From NCBI GenBank assembly GCA_031277805.1, contig JAITLR010000021.1:1-64000 (forward strand): a DNA stretch of 64,000 nt. The letters are read 5' to 3'. This DNA comes from Comamonas sp. (GTDB lineage Bacteria; Pseudomonadota; Gammaproteobacteria; Burkholderiales; Burkholderiaceae_C). Below, one piece after another: positions 17,383-24,519 of this stretch. The notes under the pieces were generated by a model. That model did not search any database and was not told where the DNA came from. It saw nothing but the letters and a program-made list of their open reading frames with translations. The first letter of the stretch is position 1. Each line of letters opens with the position of its first letter. Position numbers and translations under genes: made by a program.

Positions 17383-17519
17383 TTCACGACGGTCACACAG
17401 TCCTGTCTGTTGTGACAGGGGCTTGGCTGCATGTCCTACTGACAGGAAACGGCGCAAGGTCCACCATGAAGACATGTTCCTGAAGGCCGCTTTCCGGCGG
17501 CCACCATTCGGAGGTCCTC

Positions 17520-17735
17520 ATGAAACTTCGCACTCTCGCACTGACCGCTGCCACATCCCTGACCCTCGTCATGACCGGCTGCTCCACCAACCCCACCAGT
17601 GCCCAGGTAGGCACCGGTGTCGGTGCCGTGGCTGGTGGTGTGGTCGGCAATGCCGTCTTCGGCGGTACCCTGGGTACCGTAGGTGGTGCAGCCGCCGGTG
17701 CACTGATCGGCAATGAGGTGGGCAAGCGTCACTAA
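17520..17735 (+). CDS. Small glycine-zipper lipoprotein (paralogue 1)
   Basis: The 71-residue product has a lipoprotein signal ending in the lipobox VMTGC (Cys20) and a mature part made almost entirely of a glycine-zipper helix pair (GTGVGAVAGGVVGNAVFGG and VGGAAAGALIGNEVG), like outer-membrane YMGG/OsmB-type lipoproteins. A strong Shine-Dalgarno (GGAGGT) precedes the ATG, and a GGCCGC/GCGGCC hairpin (17485-17502) lies just upstream of it. A paralogue with the same zipper pattern sits beyond dedA at 18996. It probably inserts in the outer membrane; function unknown. Confidence 0.85.
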   Translation: MKLRTLALTAATSLTLVMTGCSTNPTSAQVGTGVGAVAGGVVGNAVFGGTLGTVGGAAAGALIGNEVGKRH

Positions 17736-17764
17736 GCAGCCCCTTCATCAGCATCATCAGCCAT

Positions 17765-17795
17765 AAAAAAGCCCCGACTCATCGGGGCTTTTTTA
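17765..17795. terminator. Bidirectional terminator between the lipoprotein gene and dedA
   Basis: The stem GCCCCGA (17771-17777) pairs with TCGGGGC (17782-17788), with AAAAAA on the left and TTTTTT on the right, between convergent genes. Confidence 0.92.
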
Positions 17796-17860
17796 TGATT
17801 CAAGAGCCGAACTCTGCTCCAGCCATTGCCTGAAAAGCGCCAGGCGCTATCAAAATTCAA

Positions 17861-18514
17861 TCATGCGGTCTTTGCCTTGTCGGCACGACCGGCACGCCAG
17901 GCGCCAAAGATGGCGATCAGTCCCGGCACCAGAATCAGACCCCAGATGATTTTTTCCAGATTGCTCTTGACCCATTCCAGATTGCCGAAGAAGTAGCCCG
18001 CAGCGCTGATGCCAAGCACCCACAGCACGGCTCCCACCACATTGAACATGCTGAACTTGGCGCGGCTCATGTGTGCGACACCCGCCACGAACGGCGCAAA
18101 TGTACGGATGAAGGGCATGAAGCGCGCCAGGATGATGGTCACGCCGCCGTAACGCTCATAGAAGTTGTGCGCCTGGTCGAAGGCCTTGCGATTGAACCAG
18201 CGCGAATCTTCCCACTGAAACACCTTGGGGCCCAGATAACGGCCTATCGTGTAGTTGCTCTGGTCACCCAGAATCGCGGCTGCCAGCAGCACCACGACCG
18301 CCAGCGGGTAGCTCATATAGCCTGCACCACACAAGGCGCCGACGATGAACATCAGCGAATCACCGGGCAGGAAAGGCATGACCACGACGCCGGTTTCCAC
18401 AAACACGATGATGAACAACAAGGCATACACCCAGGGCCCATAGGCCACGACAAACGCTTCCAGATGCTTGTCGATGTGCAGGATGAAGTCGATCAGAAAC
18501 TGAATGATTTCCAA
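17861..18514 (-). CDS. DedA-family membrane protein
   Basis: The 217-residue product has the DedA/VTT-domain pattern: FVETGVVVMPFLPGDSLMFIVGAL with the conserved acidic and proline residues, LGDQSNYTIGRYLG, and FMPFIRTFAPFVAGVAHMSRAKFSMFNVVGAVLW with the conserved arginines, plus five to six membrane segments. DedA proteins are inner-membrane transporters; some act as flippases for undecaprenyl phosphate or polar lipids. The ATG (MEIIQFLIDFILHIDKHLEAF) gives the usual N-terminus. An inverted-repeat element with 11-bp ends begins 19 bases upstream of the start and may affect its leader. Confidence 0.93.
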   Translation of the reverse strand: MEIIQFLIDFILHIDKHLEAFVVAYGPWVYALLFIIVFVETGVVVMPFLPGDSLMFIVGALCGAGYMSYPLAVVVLLAAAILGDQSNYTIGRYLGPKVFQWEDSRWFNRKAFDQAHNFYERYGGVTIILARFMPFIRTFAPFVAGVAHMSRAKFSMFNVVGAVLWVLGISAAGYFFGNLEWVKSNLEKIIWGLILVPGLIAIFGAWRAGRADKAKTA

Positions 18515-18532
18515 AACACGGTCCTCAATAGA

Positions 18533-18623
18533 ACTTACGCAAACAAGCCGGGCCGCCGGGGCGGATGCCTCAAGGACTGCGGCCTTGAGGCGAAGCCCTT
18601 GCCCGAGTCTGATTTGCGTAAGT
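18533..18623. repeat. 91-bp inverted-repeat element (MITE-like)
   Basis: Perfect 11-bp terminal inverted repeats, ACTTACGCAAA (18533-18543) and TTTGCGTAAGT (18613-18623), enclose a GC-rich core. The core has its own 9-bp inverted repeat, GCCTCAAGG (18567-18575) and CCTTGAGGC (18583-18591). It lacks coding potential. The structure resembles a small non-autonomous element or a REP-type hairpin in the leader of dedA. Confidence 0.75.
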
Positions 18624-18995
18624 CGTCCTCAAAAATGGATGGCATACCAGCGTATGCCGCTGCGTAATGTACTGCGCCCAGCAAAGCCCGCAGACACACC
18701 AGACCTCAATAGCCTGCCATGCTTTTGAGAGCAAATTCACAGTTGCTTGCGAGCTGCAACATGCGCAGCCCGCCATGCGCTGTTTGTTACAAGTTTTGAT
18801 AAAACTAAACGTCAACAATACGTCAGCTTGGCATTTAAGCTGGCACAGTAGAGGCGTGTCACTGCAAGCCGTGCCTTGCAGACCAAGACATGAAGGGCAA
18901 CGCCCCGCAAGTCCAGTGTTTCTCACCGCCCTGTCTCAGGGAATCTCAGAGACCAGACCATTTCCCATAACTAGCACGACGAGAGGAATACGAGC
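18624..18995. other. Non-coding gap between the dedA leader and the second lipoprotein gene
   Basis: This lower-GC stretch holds a small perfect hairpin, GGCATAC/GTATGCC (18641-18658), and presumably the divergent promoters. A weak pair, TTGATA (about 18796) and TACGTC 17 bases later, could be a sigma-70 promoter but is poor at -10. No credible ORF was seen. Confidence 0.4.
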
Positions 18996-19235
18996 ATGAA
19001 AAAGATCACTATGCGCTATGGCAAGGCCTTGACTCTGGCTGCTGCACTGACGGGCGCCCTGGCTCTGGGCGGATGCGCTCACGGCCCCAGCAATCGACAA
19101 CTGGGCATCGGCGCTGGTGCCGTAGCCGGCGGTGCCGTGGGCAATGTGCTGTTCGGCGGCCCCGTCGGCACCATCGGTGGCGCTGCTGCCGGTGCGCTGC
19201 TCGGTAACGAGATGACCCGAGGCGGTCGCCGCTAA
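18996..19235 (+). CDS. Small glycine-zipper lipoprotein (paralogue 2)
   Basis: The 79-residue product has a lipobox ALGGC (Cys27) and the same zipper as the protein at 17520: IGAGAVAGGAVGNVLFGGPVGTIGGAAAGALLGNEM, against GVGAVAGGVVGNAVFGGTLGTVGGAAAGALIGNEV there. A Shine-Dalgarno-like GAGAGGAAT precedes the ATG. The two genes flank dedA in the same orientation and probably arose by duplication. It is probably an outer-membrane lipoprotein of unknown role. A strong terminator separates it from mutL. Confidence 0.85.
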   Translation: MKKITMRYGKALTLAAALTGALALGGCAHGPSNRQLGIGAGAVAGGAVGNVLFGGPVGTIGGAAAGALLGNEMTRGGRR

Positions 19236-19241
19236 TCCCCG

Positions 19242-19277
19242 AAGAGCTGCCAGAGCTTTGCCTGGCAGCTCTTTTTG
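19242..19277 (+). terminator. Terminator between the second lipoprotein gene and mutL
   Basis: The 11-bp stem AGAGCTGCCAG (19243-19253) pairs with CTGGCAGCTCT (19262-19272) and is followed by TTTTTG. Confidence 0.9.
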
Positions 19278-19343
19278 TTGAGCATCAATCCGGCGAAAAG
19301 CTCACTTGCCGGGCGGCTTGCGCACCCGCCTAGAATATTTGGC

Positions 19344-21524
19344 GTGAACGCATCCAGCCCAGACCTCTCCCCCGCCTCCCCTGAAACCATAGCCCAGGCC
19401 ACCCCGGAGCGCCGGCCGATCCGCGACTTGCCCGACGAGCTGATCAGCCAGATCGCTGCCGGCGAAGTGGTCGAGCGTCCCGCCTCCGTCGTGCGCGAAC
19501 TGGTGGACAACGCGCTGGACTCCGGTGCCCGCCAGATCAATGTGCGCCTGCTGGCAGGCGGCGTGCGCCTGATCGCGGTGGAAGACGATGGCTGCGGCAT
19601 CCCCCAGGCCGAGCTGCCCGTGGCGCTGCGTCGGCATGCCACCAGCAAGATCTCCGATCTGCACGACCTGGAAACCGTGGCCACCATGGGCTTTCGCGGC
19701 GAGGCGCTGGCCGCCATTGCCTCGGTATCCGAAACCTCCATCTTCTCGCGCCCTGCCGGCCAGGAATCGGCGTTTTTGCTGGACGCCCGCAGTGGCGAAC
19801 TGCGCCCCGCGGCCCGCAACCAGGGCACGACCGTCGAGGTCAAGGAACTGTTTTTTTCCACGCCCGCGCGCCGCAAATTCCTCAAGACCGATGCCACCGA
19901 ACTCGCGCACTGCATAGAGTCCGTGCGCCGCCATGCGCTGGCCCGCCCCGATGTGGGTTTTGCCATCTGGCATGAAGGCAAGCTGGTCGAGCAATGGCGA
20001 GCCGCCGCAGGCACGTCGGAGCAAGCCATCTCCAGCCGCCTGGCCGATGTGCTGGGCGACAATTTCGTCAAGAATTCGCTGACCGTGGATCACTGGGCAG
20101 GCCCCGTACATGTCACGGGCCGCGCCGGTATTCCCGATGCAGCGCGCTCGCGCCCCGACCATCAGTTCTGCTATGTCAACGGCCGCTTTGTGCGTGACAA
20201 GGTGTTGACGCACGCGGCCCGCGCCGCCTATGAAGATGTGCTGCACGGCAACAAGCAGCCTATCTATGCGCTGTACATCGAGATCGATCCCGCGCGCGTG
20301 GACGTGAACGTACACCCGACCAAGATCGAGGTGCGCTTTCGCGACAGCCGCGAAGTTCACCAGGCTGTGCGCCACGCCATCGACAACGCCCTCGCCGCCC
20401 CCCGCGCCGCCGCCGTGGTCGAGGCCGCTGCGCAGCAAGCCGCCCAGGATGCGGCCCGCCAGCCAGGCCTGATCGACACGGCCGCCACCCAAGCGGCTGC
20501 GGCACCCGCCTGGCCGCAAACCCGCATGAGTTTTGGCGAAGAGCGTGCGGGCACCCCCGTCAGCGATCTGGCCAAGCTCTGGGCGCCCATGCGTGAAGCG
20601 GCACCTGCCAGCTCAAGCACGACGCCTGCGCCCTTGAATGCCGCCCACCAACCCGCATCGCCCGCTCAAGCCCCCATGGCCGAGGCAGCTGTGGAGCCCA
20701 TGGCGACGCCAGCACCAGACACAGCTGCGGCGGACGGCGAAGCCGCAGGCATCAAGCTGCGCCCTTCTGGCCAGTCCAGCTACTTTCAGTCAAAACCGGC
20801 TGCAACGCAGGTGCAGGAAGCGCCAGCAGCTATCAACCTTGCAGCCCCTAGCGCTGCGTCAGCACCGGCCGCAGCCGCTGCAACCGCTCTGGTGACCCGC
20901 ACGCCCCCGGCTTCCGACAACGCCCCTGTCTGGCCGCTGGGCCGGGCCGTGGCGCAGATTCATGGTGTCTATATCCTGGCCGAGAACAGCCAGGGCATGG
21001 TCATCGTGGACATGCATGCCGCACACGAACGCATTGTTTACGAACAGCTCAAGAATGCGGTCAATACGGAAAACGGCGACGAACAGATTCCCAGCCAGCC
21101 GCTGCTGATTCCAGCCACATTTGCCGCCACACCCGAAGAGGTGGCCACGGCCGAAGCCCACGCAGATACGCTGCAGACGCTGGGCATGGAGGTCTCGCCC
21201 TTCTCGCCCAAGACGCTGGCAGTGCGCGCCGTGCCGGCCACGCTGGCCCAGGGGGACGCCGTGGAGCTGGCACGCAGCGTGCTGGCCGAGTTGGCCCAGC
21301 ATGACGCCAGCACCGTGGTACAGCGCGCACGCAACGAGATTCTGGCCACCATGGCCTGCCATGGCGCGGTGCGTGCCAACCGCAAGCTCACCATCGACGA
21401 GATGAATGCGCTGCTGCGTCAGATGGAGGTGACCGAGCGCTCCGACCAGTGCAATCACGGACGCCCCACCTGGCGCCAGCTCAGCATGAAGGAGCTGGAT
21501 GCGCTGTTTCTGCGCGGGCGCTGA
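19344..21524 (+). CDS. mutL: DNA mismatch repair protein MutL
   Basis: MutL couples MutS mismatch recognition to strand incision. The 726-residue product has the GHKL ATPase domain (LPDELISQIAAGEVVERPASV, ELVDNALDSGA, EDDGCGI, TMGFRGEAL), the S5-fold region with NGRFVRDKVL and VDVNVHPTKIEVRF, a long Ala/Pro-rich linker (about residues 360-525) and a C-terminal dimerisation domain starting near WPLGRAVAQIHGVYIL. GTG 19344 (MNASSPDLSPASPE) is preferred; the TTG at 19275 would start inside the upstream terminator region. The segment DMHAAHERIVYE matches the metal-binding endonuclease motif apart from Met for Gln. The linker contains a short repeat element. Confidence 0.96.
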   Translation: MNASSPDLSPASPETIAQATPERRPIRDLPDELISQIAAGEVVERPASVVRELVDNALDSGARQINVRLLAGGVRLIAVEDDGCGIPQAELPVALRRHATSKISDLHDLETVATMGFRGEALAAIASVSETSIFSRPAGQESAFLLDARSGELRPAARNQGTTVEVKELFFSTPARRKFLKTDATELAHCIESVRRHALARPDVGFAIWHEGKLVEQWRAAAGTSEQAISSRLADVLGDNFVKNSLTVDHWAGPVHVTGRAGIPDAARSRPDHQFCYVNGRFVRDKVLTHAARAAYEDVLHGNKQPIYALYIEIDPARVDVNVHPTKIEVRFRDSREVHQAVRHAIDNALAAPRAAAVVEAAAQQAAQDAARQPGLIDTAATQAAAAPAWPQTRMSFGEERAGTPVSDLAKLWAPMREAAPASSSTTPAPLNAAHQPASPAQAPMAEAAVEPMATPAPDTAAADGEAAGIKLRPSGQSSYFQSKPAATQVQEAPAAINLAAPSAASAPAAAAATALVTRTPPASDNAPVWPLGRAVAQIHGVYILAENSQGMVIVDMHAAHERIVYEQLKNAVNTENGDEQIPSQPLLIPATFAATPEEVATAEAHADTLQTLGMEVSPFSPKTLAVRAVPATLAQGDAVELARSVLAELAQHDASTVVQRARNEILATMACHGAVRANRKLTIDEMNALLRQMEVTERSDQCNHGRPTWRQLSMKELDALFLRGR
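20786..20838 (-). repeat. Short palindromic repeat (TTGATAGCTGC type) inside mutL
   Basis: On the minus strand TTGATAGCTGCTGGCGCTTC is followed by TGCGTTGCAGCCGGTTTTGA, the same two arms as the intergenic copy at 7362-7412 (GCTTGCAGCCAATTTGAC). It lies in frame in the MutL interdomain linker and encodes part of QSKPAATQVQEAPAAIN. Confidence 0.6.
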
Positions 21525-21604
21525 TTTAGCCGCTACATTGATGGCATCGACCACCGCGGCGGGCAGCGCAGACCCCAGAGCCTGCCGCCCATCGTCCCGC
21601 TGCC

Positions 21605-22462
21605 ATGACACCCACAGAGATCCCGTCGTCCTTCATCGCCCGCGTACGTACCACTCTGCCGCAGCTGCCCCCCACGGAGCGCCGTCTTGGTGAATTTCTA
21701 CTGGATTTTCCCGGCAATCTCTCCAGCTACGCTGCCGCTGAAATCGCGCAGCTGACCGGCGTTTCCAACGCCACCGTCACGCGCTTCATCCGGCGTCTCG
21801 GTTATGACAGCTACGACGAGGCGCGCCGCCATGCGCGCACCCAGGGCGACAACGGCTCCCCGCTTTTCCTGGCCGCCGCGACAGCACAGGGCACACCTAC
21901 AGCTGAAGTGATGAGCACCCATCTGCGCCAGGCCACGGACAATCTGGCCGTGACCATGGGCCAGATTTCCGCCACCCAGCTCGACGCCATTGCCAAGGCA
22001 TTGATCGGTGCGCGCCAGCTGATATTTGTCGGCTACCGCCAGAACCGCAACTTTGCCGCCTATCTGCGCTGGCAGCTGCTGCAGGCTTTGCACATGCCCA
22101 GCCAGGTCATTCCCGGCCCCGGCGAGACACTGGGCGAATACGCCGCCCAGCTGGGCCAGGGCGATGTGGTCGTGGTCTTCGCCCTGCGTCGCAGCGTACG
22201 CCTCGTGGCCGAATTTGCCCGCCTGGCCCGCCAGCAAGGCGCCAGGCTGCTCTGCATCACCGACCATGCCAGTCCCGCGCCCGAGGCCGACTGGTTGCTG
22301 CGCGTACAGACCTCGGCTCCCGGCCCGCTGGACAATCACGCTGCGCTGTTCATGCTCTGCCACCTGATCGCCACATCCACGCTGCAGCAATGCGGCCAGC
22401 CCGGCCGCAGACATATGGCTGCCATTGAAACCAGCCATGATGAGCTTGATGAACTGCTATGA
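21605..22462 (+). CDS. RpiR/MurR-family transcriptional regulator (HTH-SIS)
   Basis: The 285-residue product has an N-terminal RpiR helix-turn-helix domain (about 1-80; LPPTERRLGEFLLDFPGNLSSYAAAEIAQLTGVSNATVTRFIRRLG scanned in pieces) and a C-terminal SIS sugar-phosphate-binding domain (about 125-255; IGARQLIFVGYRQNRNFAAYLRW, LGQGDVVVVFALRRSVRLVAEFARLARQQGARLLCITD). Such proteins repress or activate sugar and amino-sugar catabolic genes. No catabolic gene is adjacent; the next gene downstream is gdhA, more than 600 bases away. It starts 80 bases after mutL. The target is unknown. Confidence 0.9.
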   Translation: MTPTEIPSSFIARVRTTLPQLPPTERRLGEFLLDFPGNLSSYAAAEIAQLTGVSNATVTRFIRRLGYDSYDEARRHARTQGDNGSPLFLAAATAQGTPTAEVMSTHLRQATDNLAVTMGQISATQLDAIAKALIGARQLIFVGYRQNRNFAAYLRWQLLQALHMPSQVIPGPGETLGEYAAQLGQGDVVVVFALRRSVRLVAEFARLARQQGARLLCITDHASPAPEADWLLRVQTSAPGPLDNHAALFMLCHLIATSTLQQCGQPGRRHMAAIETSHDELDELL

Positions 22463-22564
22463 ATCAAGAAGCTGATAGCGCTTGATATTTATAGAATTCT
22501 GATAACTTTCACTATCAAGTCCACGGGTACAGAGCGCCAAATGCTCCCGACTTCATAGCATTCA
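22463..22564. repeat. Degenerate short repeat after the RpiR gene
   Basis: The sequence AAGCTGATAGCGCTTGATAT (from 22470) with a later CACTATCAAG resembles a decayed copy of the TTGATAGCTGC-type element. Copy boundaries are uncertain. Confidence 0.35.
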
Positions 22565-22916
22565 TCAAATATCCGGCGACGATTGCGAAACCACCTCAGG
22601 CAAGCAGCCCGCATCGCTCAGGCCCACGACCGCTGAAGCGGGTCGGCAATACTCCGCCAGCCTTGTCGCCGTCCCGGCGATCTCCCATCCAGACCCGACC
22701 CACACCGTGCGCATTGCCGTCGGCAGGACGCACGGTGTGCCAGCGCAGGCCACCGCTATCGGCGTGAGCAGAACCCATGTCTGGCACCAGACTGGTGCTA
22801 TCACAAATAGCAGCCACTCGGAGATTGGCTGCTCTCATCGCGACCTGCCAGGTCTCATCTGAAGCCCATACAACGGATTTTTGCAACACCCGGCACGCAG
22901 GGAGCAGGCGATTCAT
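22565..22916 (-). pseudogene. Possible degraded coding remnant
   Basis: This GC-rich island lies between two AT-richer stretches upstream of gdhA. On the minus strand one frame is open from 22916 (MNRLLPACRVLQKSVVWAS...) and another covers 22804-22565 (...VWVGSGWEIAGTATRLAEY...SDAGCLP). Neither resembles a family I know, and the more protein-like part changes frame within the region, which would fit a frameshifted remnant. It could equally be non-coding. No promoter or Shine-Dalgarno supports expression. Confidence 0.2.
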
Positions 22917-23096
22917 GCACCAGTTAAGTGCTTGATGTAGCAGAAAAAACCTCGATTACATGCACCAAGACAAAACAGTCCAACACCAGAAAGACAGCTT
23001 CATGCACCGAATCCATGCATGAAGGCATAACTTTTTGGCATAATCTTGGTTGCGCGATTTTTCAGCGTCCCTCCTTGTCTAGTCAGAAAGTTCTCT
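22917..23096 (+). promoter_or_regulatory. gdhA leader and promoter region
   Basis: This AT-richer segment precedes gdhA. A -10-like CATAAT lies at 23039-23044, but the hexamer 17 bases upstream (TGCATG) is a poor -35. There are near-repeats around CATGCACC and CATGCATGAAGG (22999-23024). A TGGCAT...TTGCG sequence superficially recalls a sigma-54 site but has the wrong spacing. Confidence 0.3.
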
Positions 23097-24443
23097 ATGA
23101 AGTACGAGTCCGTAGGCCAATTCCTGGAAGAAGTGGCACAACGCAATCCCGGTCAGCCCGAATTCCTGCAAGCCGTCACCGAAGTGATGGAAAGCCTGTG
23201 GCCCTTCATTGAGAGCAACCCCAAGTACGCCGAGCACTCCCTGCTGGAGCGACTGGTCGAACCTGAGCGCATCATCCAGTTCCGCGTGAGCTGGTCTGAC
23301 GACAAGGGCCAGGTGCATGTGAACCGCGGCTTCCGCATTCAGCACAGCATGGCCATCGGCCCCTTCAAGGGCGGTCTGCGCTTCCACCCCTCGGTGAATC
23401 AGTCGGTGCTGAAGTTCCTGGCTTTCGAGCAGACCTTCAAGAACGCTCTGACCACGCTGCCCATGGGCGGTGGCAAGGGCGGCTCCGACTTCGACCCCAA
23501 GGGCAAGAGCCCTGCCGAAGTCATGCGCTTCTGCCAGGCTTTCGTGACCGAGCTGTTCCGTCACGTCGGCCCTGACACCGATGTGCCCGCAGGCGATATC
23601 GGCGTGGGTGGCCGCGAAGTCGGCTATATGGCTGGCATGTACAAGAAGCTGTCGAACACCGCTGCCAGCGTGTTCACGGGTAAGGGCCTGTCCTTCGGCG
23701 GCTCGCTGATCCGTCCCGAAGCCACCGGCTACGGCACCGTGTACTTCGCCCGTGAAATGCTGGCCACTCGCGGCCAGTCGTTTGAAGGCAAGACCGTGTC
23801 CGTGTCCGGTTCGGGCAACGTGGCTCAGTACGCCGTGGAAAAGGCCATGGAACTGGGCGCCAAGGTCGTGACCGTGTCCGACTCCTCGGGCACCGTGTAC
23901 GACCCCGCTGGTTTCACCACCGAAAAGCTGGCCATCCTGATGGATGTGAAGAACCACAAGTACGGCCGCGTCAGCGACTACGCCAAGCTGGTTCCCGGCG
24001 TGGAATTCCTGGCCGGCAAGTGCCCCTGGTCCATCAAGGTGGACGTGGCCCTGCCTTGCGCCACTCAGAACGAACTGACCGAAGCCGATGCCAAGGCCCT
24101 GATCGCCAACGGCGTTCTGTGCGTGGCTGAAGGCGCCAACATGCCTTCCACCAACGAAGCCGCCCGTGCTTTCGAAGCGGCTGGCGTGCTGTACGCTCCC
24201 GGCAAGGCATCCAACGCCGGTGGCGTGGCCACTTCCGGTCTGGAAATGTCTCAGAACGCGGCTCGCCTATCCTGGCCTGCCGAAGAAGTGGATGCCCGTC
24301 TGCTGCAGATCATGCAAGGCATCCACGCAGCTTGCGTGAAGTACGGCAAGCGCGAAGACGGCACCGTGAGCTACATCGACGGCGCCAACATCGCCGGCTT
24401 CGTGAAGGTCGCTGACGCCATGCTGGCACAAGGCGTGATCTAA
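23097..24443 (+). CDS. gdhA: NADP-specific glutamate dehydrogenase
   Basis: This hexameric cytosolic enzyme reductively aminates 2-oxoglutarate to glutamate with NADPH. The 448-residue product matches the small hexameric class: GPFKGGLRFHPSVNQSVLKFLAFEQ, the catalytic-lysine region LPMGGGKGGSDFDPKGKS, PAGDIGVGGREVGYM, the nucleotide-binding loop VSGSGNVAQYAVEKA and CATQNELTEADA. ATG 23097 gives the family N-terminus (MKYESVGQFLEEV); the frame is open 17 codons further upstream. The Shine-Dalgarno is weak (AGAAAG). The codon choice is highly biased, as expected for a strongly expressed gene. A terminator follows. Confidence 0.96.
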   Translation: MKYESVGQFLEEVAQRNPGQPEFLQAVTEVMESLWPFIESNPKYAEHSLLERLVEPERIIQFRVSWSDDKGQVHVNRGFRIQHSMAIGPFKGGLRFHPSVNQSVLKFLAFEQTFKNALTTLPMGGGKGGSDFDPKGKSPAEVMRFCQAFVTELFRHVGPDTDVPAGDIGVGGREVGYMAGMYKKLSNTAASVFTGKGLSFGGSLIRPEATGYGTVYFAREMLATRGQSFEGKTVSVSGSGNVAQYAVEKAMELGAKVVTVSDSSGTVYDPAGFTTEKLAILMDVKNHKYGRVSDYAKLVPGVEFLAGKCPWSIKVDVALPCATQNELTEADAKALIANGVLCVAEGANMPSTNEAARAFEAAGVLYAPGKASNAGGVATSGLEMSQNAARLSWPAEEVDARLLQIMQGIHAACVKYGKREDGTVSYIDGANIAGFVKVADAMLAQGVI

Positions 24444-24465
24444 GCCATCAAGCTTTCATCGCTCG

Positions 24466-24492
24466 AAAAAAAGGCCCTTACGGGCCTTTTTT
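24466..24492. terminator. Bidirectional terminator after gdhA
   Basis: The stem GGCCC (24473-24477) pairs with GGGCC (24482-24486), extended by A/T pairs, with A-tract and T-tract flanks. It lies between convergent genes. Confidence 0.88.
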
Positions 24493-24519
24493 CATGTCTG
24501 CAGCAGCCGCAGCGCAGTA

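Noticed and set aside
19275-19343. MutL start at TTG 19275
   Set aside because: This would begin inside the upstream terminator and add 23 residues with no MutL similarity; GTG 19344 is a better choice.
23035-23060. Sigma-54-type promoter before gdhA
   Set aside because: TGGCAT is followed by TTGCG, but the spacing between the GG and GC elements is three bases too long for sigma-54 recognition.
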